Shown here one piece after another: positions 59,540 to 64,000 of a DNA stretch of 64,000 nt (its first letter is position 1; every line of letters starts with the position of its first letter). Under the pieces are notes generated by a model, which did not search any database, was not told the DNA's origin, and was given only the letters and a program-made list of their open reading frames with translations. The position numbers and the translations under genes are program-made. The stretch lies in NCBI GenBank assembly GCA_920105625.2, contig OV050030.1, positions 99,636,152 to 99,700,151 on the forward strand, given 5' to 3'. This DNA comes from Clusia tigrina. Taxonomy: Eukaryota > Arthropoda > Insecta > Diptera > Clusiidae.

Positions 59540-60960
59540 TAAGCAAGCCAAGCGAAATTCAAATTTAACAAAGTCAGAACTTATTAGTGATACTACCAAA
59601 TGCCGATAGACAAACCTAGCCAGAAATACACTGCGTTCGTAACACCAGAGTGGTTATATGAATTTATGCGAACGACCTTTGGGCTGAAAAATGCACCAGC
59701 CGTTTTCCAAAGGCTGATGGCCAAAGATAAAATGCTGACCAATGACATGAGGCTTTAGATGGACGACGTACTTGTGAGGAGCAACACCATACCGGAAATG
59801 TACAACAAACTAAGTCGCGTATTTGGAGCTTAACGTGAAGCTAATTTGACTCTAAATTTATTAAAATATGGTTTCATTTTTGGCATCTATTAACACCACA
59901 AGTTATTACTTCGGAAACTAATAAAACAAACACTATTCGAAGATTTCCGAAAATGTGTACCTGGTTATTCTATTATGTCAGAGCCATTACGGAAATTACC
60001 TCACAAAAATAAAAAGTTTTAGTGGACTGAAACACAGGAAAGTAAATTACAACAGCTGAAGACCACCGCTATATCTGAGACAGCCCTTAATCCTTACCAT
60101 GTTGACGTTGAACATATGGTGCACACGGATGGTAAGTCGATCGGTTTAGCGGTGTCCTTTTACATAATGAGGGTACGGAAAGAAATCTGGTAGCATATTT
60201 CAGTCGCGCAACTACCGATAATGAGAAAAAGTTTCACAGCAAGGAACTGAGGCATTAGCCGCTGTTAAATCTTTAGAGCGATAATGCTATTATGTACATA
60301 ACAAGAGCGTGAAGCTAGAACCGACTGTAATGCATTACAAATAGTTTTCGAGGATGCGTAATTGTGTAAAAGGGTTAATCAAAACTTGCGCCAGTCAAGT
60401 TGGTGGAAAAAAAGGAGTAGAATACCACTACAACGATATCGTACCTATTCCGTTTAAGGCCGTATATTTTGACCATCTTGAGCCTTTCCCACAAGGTAGC
60501 TATCGGAATGAACATATACTCATAATGGTTGACGCTTTTACTTAATATGTAGTTGCACGAGCCGTAAAAATTACTGTCACAAGATAAGTAATAGATGTTT
60601 TGCAAGAAGGAAACGGTTACAGCAAGACGTATAAATAAAATGCGAGAAAGGGCTAAAAAGCGCCAACGAAGTCAGTGATCTAGTACTGGACGAAAATGAG
60701 CCGAGTGGTACTGGAAAGGTTAGAAAACTCGAACCACAGTTTAAAGGTCCGTTTAAAATAACGAAAATATTGGGAAGAAATAAATACGTAATTCAAGATC
60801 TACTCTAATCTAAACGCAAGCAAAACATTTCTCTTCGGTTTATTCAGCGGTAAAGCTAGAACTACTGAACGTTTCGAAAAAATATATTTAATATATACTT
60901 GTACAAAATTTTTTTTTCTTAAATATATTGGAAGAGCTGAGGTGACCTGTGTTGAAAGGT
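59540..60960 (+). pseudogene. Gypsy-1 pol fragment with amber codon in the YMDD box (R2)
   Basis: Mirror of L2. TAG replaces the YMDD tyrosine at 59756-59758. RNase H near 60120, integrase open at 60354-60545 and the post-integrase KLEPQFKGPFKI motif near 60725 are all present. Confidence 0.8.
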
Positions 60961-61981
60961 ACGGGAACAATGTGAAAAAATCGTCATAGAAAATGTTGTC
61001 CATTTACACCATCATGTGATGAATTTTTTATTCATGATGACAGAGAGACGACAATGGTGAAGTTGTACGCACATTGGATTATAAGAGTATGGTAACACTA
61101 AGTCCCAGTAATTCTTTCGTAAAGTTACTCAACAAAAAATAAAACAATTAGCAAATTTTTCGATTTATGTTGGACAAACTATCATTCACAAATTGCAATT
61201 GGACTGTTGTAATCTTTCAAGCGTCATGTTACAATCACACTCAAAGACATAAAAACCTGTTGTAGGAGATGCTATAAGAATGCTAACTTTTTTTGTATTA
61301 AATGTAGTATAACAATTTATTCCAAACATTGTTTTTTAATACAAAAACACAAAATTATGTGTACAATAAAATTAAATTATCTCTTAAATGTTTTACTGGC
61401 ACATTTATTATCTATTGATTTTAAAATTTGTTTATATTTCCTGGATTTTAGTATTTTTTTTTCTTTAAAAAACAAAGGATATATAAATTTATTTCTTTAA
61501 AAAATAAAGGATATATTCAGAAATTTAATTAAAAAAAGGATATTTATTAATTAGTTGAAAATTATCAATAAAATTTTAAAATATGAAGAAAACAGAAGTT
61601 TTGGGATTAAGTAAGTTAAGTAAGTTAATCAATACTAAACAATACAAGTATATTTTTCGGTAGCCATTGTGCTGGAAACTAATTCGCAAATATATACGAG
61701 TAAAACGGCAAAATTAACAAAAATAAACTAATCACAGTTTTAAATTGAATATGTCAATCAAACTGTAGATAAAGATATTATATAAGAAACATACAGCTGC
61801 GGTCCAACCATATTACAAATATTGAAGTTAGTTTCTAATTTTGCTTTTGCTAAATTTAAACACTATTTCAACACCGTTATTAAATACAATAGAATTAGGA
61901 GAACCTTACTACAATCCATAAAAATAATATAAAAATGACTAATATATTATTAACTAAGATAGTAGCTTGGCCAACATATTT

Positions 61982-63155
61982 CACAGGGGAACACTGATTC
62001 TGCGGCATGGGATTTACTAGTTAATTTTAGACAATTTTTGTCTGCTCAAAACAAATGTAATGATATTATTGACTCTATTTCTTGAGATAAAGGGAATATA
62101 TTTATACTAGAAATTAAATTTTTTAAATGAGGAGCATATTTGCTAAAATGTTTATTTTAAAATTATGGAATGATTTCAAATAAACAAAGTGCTATAAATG
62201 ATACAAAGATAATAACATTAATCATAAAAAACAAAAACAATATCAACAAAAGTCAAGAAAAACATTTTGTATGGTATTTTCTATGGTGGTTTTGGTCCAG
62301 ACAGTCCTTTAGCAAGTTCCATCAGTAGTCTGCCCTCATATGGCGATCTCAACGGCCTTGATAACTTTTCTCCATAATCTTGATGTCCTGGTGGAATCGT
62401 TCTCCTAGTTCTTTGGTACAATCAGCTAGGTTGTCAGGAAATTTATATAAATGATGTTGCAATTAAAGCAATTTTACACTCATATTAGCTCCTAGTTTTT
62501 AGAAATTCTGAAGCATTTTGTCTACTATTTTGGAATATTCTTTAGTTTTGTGATTCCCCAGAAAATTTTTGATAACTCATACAAAGCTTGTCCAAGCTTC
62601 CAATTCAGCTTCAGTCATGTTGTTTTTGAAGTCATCGTTGTTTGTGAGAGTACTGATTCGTGGCCCACAAAAAATTCCTGCTTCTAACTTTTCTAAACTG
62701 AAACGGGGAAATTATTGACAAACATATTTGAAACAGTTGCCATTCCTATCTAAAGCTTTAACAATCTGTTTTATAAGTCTAAATTTAATATGTAGTGGCG
62801 GAAGAAAGGTTTCTTCTCGACTGATCAAACGCAGCTAGTTGTTTCTACAGTCATGCTCATTCTCGACGGCCAGTCTTTCCTGCTACAGTATTCATTTTTT
62901 ACATGATTGTCCCACAAGCAAAGAAAACAGTGTTTTTTGAGCTATCTCTGAAAAGACACTAGTCTTTTAAAAAGTATACTAAAGGCCCATTAAATTTAAA
63001 ACCTCAGAAATAACACTGCAATATACGATATCTTCCGAGAACTATACTCAATTCAAACACAATAATTTATAGACTGAGCACTTCATAATCATATGTATCT
63101 AAATTGACTCCATAAACTTATTCTGCAGAATAAACACTTTTTTTGTTCCCCTGTG
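61982..63155 (-). mobile_element. DNA transposon with CACAGGGGAACA termini (R2)
   Basis: Both termini (61982-61993, 63144-63155) and the GERFHQDI box (near 62380, minus strand) are present; 1174 bp as in L2. Confidence 0.75.
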
Positions 63156-63750
63156 TTATCTTTGACCGTGTTGCCGTCAACAGTATGGTAACGGATATGA
63201 ATGTGGTCGGTCAGCTGTTCGGCTGCTTGAGATTTCCCATCGTAAGGCGAATTTTGCAATGATTGTGGTGTGTGAGTTTTTTGGACCCAAGAAGATTAGC
63301 AGCTGGTGGCCATTAAGTTTTCGTTGTGAAGTGAAAAAAACGGATTAGGAATATGATCGAGAGGAGATTAAGAAAACAATATTGGCCAATGAAAAGAGAA
63401 AAACGGGGAAGTTGAATACGGCTATCTAAATAGGAAGAGACTAGAAAGTGAATCTTTCTGCTTTGAAAAAAATAAATTAAGGTGAGTTTACATTATATAA
63501 AATCAAAATTTAAGCTTAGTGATTTGAACAAAAATCTAAATTTTAAAAAACCAAAAACAAACAAAAAAAAATTAATAACATTGAAAGATAAAGTGAATTT
63601 AAACTTCCAAAATAAAAATGGTAGAAAGATTCTGCACCGAAGTGTAAGCAAATAATCGAGTAGAGTAGATGTTGGAGAATTGTCTCCTCTGGAAGGTGAA
63701 AACACAGGAAAAGCAGGAATTGACGCTCGTAAGCCCACTCTCTGTTACAG
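63156..63750 (+). promoter_or_regulatory. Promoter/first-exon-like segment (R2), tentative
   Basis: Mirror of the R1 segment, with the same GTGAGT donor (near 63480) and TGTTACAG acceptor (near 63747). Confidence 0.2.
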
Positions 63751-64000
63751 AATCCCAATCTCAGACAAAAATTATTATAAGATCATTTAATTTATTTATT
63801 TTATTAAAATTAATTATAATTAAAATTATAAATAATTATATAAGCTCTAGCTGCCAGGGCTATCGGCTTATGATGTTGAGATTTTATATAATAAGAAAAA
63901 AAGAAAATTCAATTGTATTTCTATTATATTTTCAATTCTCAGTTGATGTGGAAAACTGTATATTTTATAAATATTTTCATGCGAGGGGGCTAAAAGAATT

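Larger units (their letters stand above)
56532..64000 (-). repeat. Palindrome 2, right arm (R2), cut by window end
   Basis: Reverse complement of 47431-56394. It lacks about 1.23 kb equivalent to 52136-53365 (junction near 59525), removing gypsy-2 and adjoining DNA, but keeps the 1.64 kb missing from R1. Its outer edge is expected about 0.2-0.3 kb beyond the window. Confidence 0.93.

Overview
The window looks like repeat-rich (heterochromatic or otherwise recombination-poor) nuclear DNA of an insect, most likely a dipteran such as a tephritid fruit fly. The basis is its content: AT-rich DNA, I-, Jockey- and LOA-type non-LTR elements, two BEL/Pao elements primed by tRNA-Trp, several Ty3/gypsy fragments, a terminal-inverted-repeat DNA transposon and a DUF4780-like ORF. 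The species is an inference. I see no intact host gene, rRNA, tRNA gene or CRISPR array. Almost every reading frame is a broken piece of a transposable element.

Layout: copy 1 of a roughly 38-kb direct duplication starts at position 44 and copy 2 starts at 38085. Each copy has segment A (44-9465; 38085-47430) followed by a large palindrome B (9466-25723; 47431 to beyond 64000). Segment A holds, left to right, the 5' end of a minus-strand BEL/Pao element (BEL-2: gag, leader, primer binding site, LTR), a plus-strand I-clade element, and a minus-strand Jockey-type element whose poly(A) end abuts the RNase H region of the I-clade element. Each palindrome has arms of about 7.3-9 kb that meet at a 137-157 bp AT-microsatellite spacer. 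From the outer end inward each arm carries promoter-like DNA, a 1.1-1.2 kb DNA transposon, gypsy-1 (RT-RNase H-integrase), gypsy-2 (integrase, opposite strand), about 1 kb of unassigned simple-repeat DNA, an (AT)n tract, a DUF4780-like ORF and gypsy-3 (RT/RNase H/integrase). The palindrome axis cuts gypsy-3.

Between the first palindrome and the second copy (25724-38084) lies unique sequence. It is a LOA-like non-LTR element, cut off in its endonuclease by the palindrome edge, interrupted once by an element of about 1.1 kb with a 142-bp tandem repeat, and interrupted again by a nearly complete 7.8-kb BEL/Pao retrotransposon (BEL-1, 28781-36569) flanked by a 5-bp duplication GTATC. BEL-1 encodes gag, protease, RT, RNase H, integrase and an envelope-like region, all interrupted by stops or frameshifts. 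The tail of the LOA-like element (RNase H) resumes after BEL-1 and is followed by a minus-strand pol fragment of BEL-2 that is fused to its gag at 38085.

The most informative signal is the pattern of differences among the four palindrome arms. Some variants separate left from right arms in both copies, so the palindrome predates the 38-kb duplication. Many others are shared by the two arms of one palindrome but differ between palindromes (including a Tyr-to-stop change in the YMDD box of gypsy-1), as expected if arms exchange sequence by gene conversion. Each arm or copy also has its own private deletion. This looks like a palindrome-bearing macro-repeat assembled from nested transposons. Assembly artefact must be excluded with long reads. 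All calls come from reading the sequence; no database search was run.
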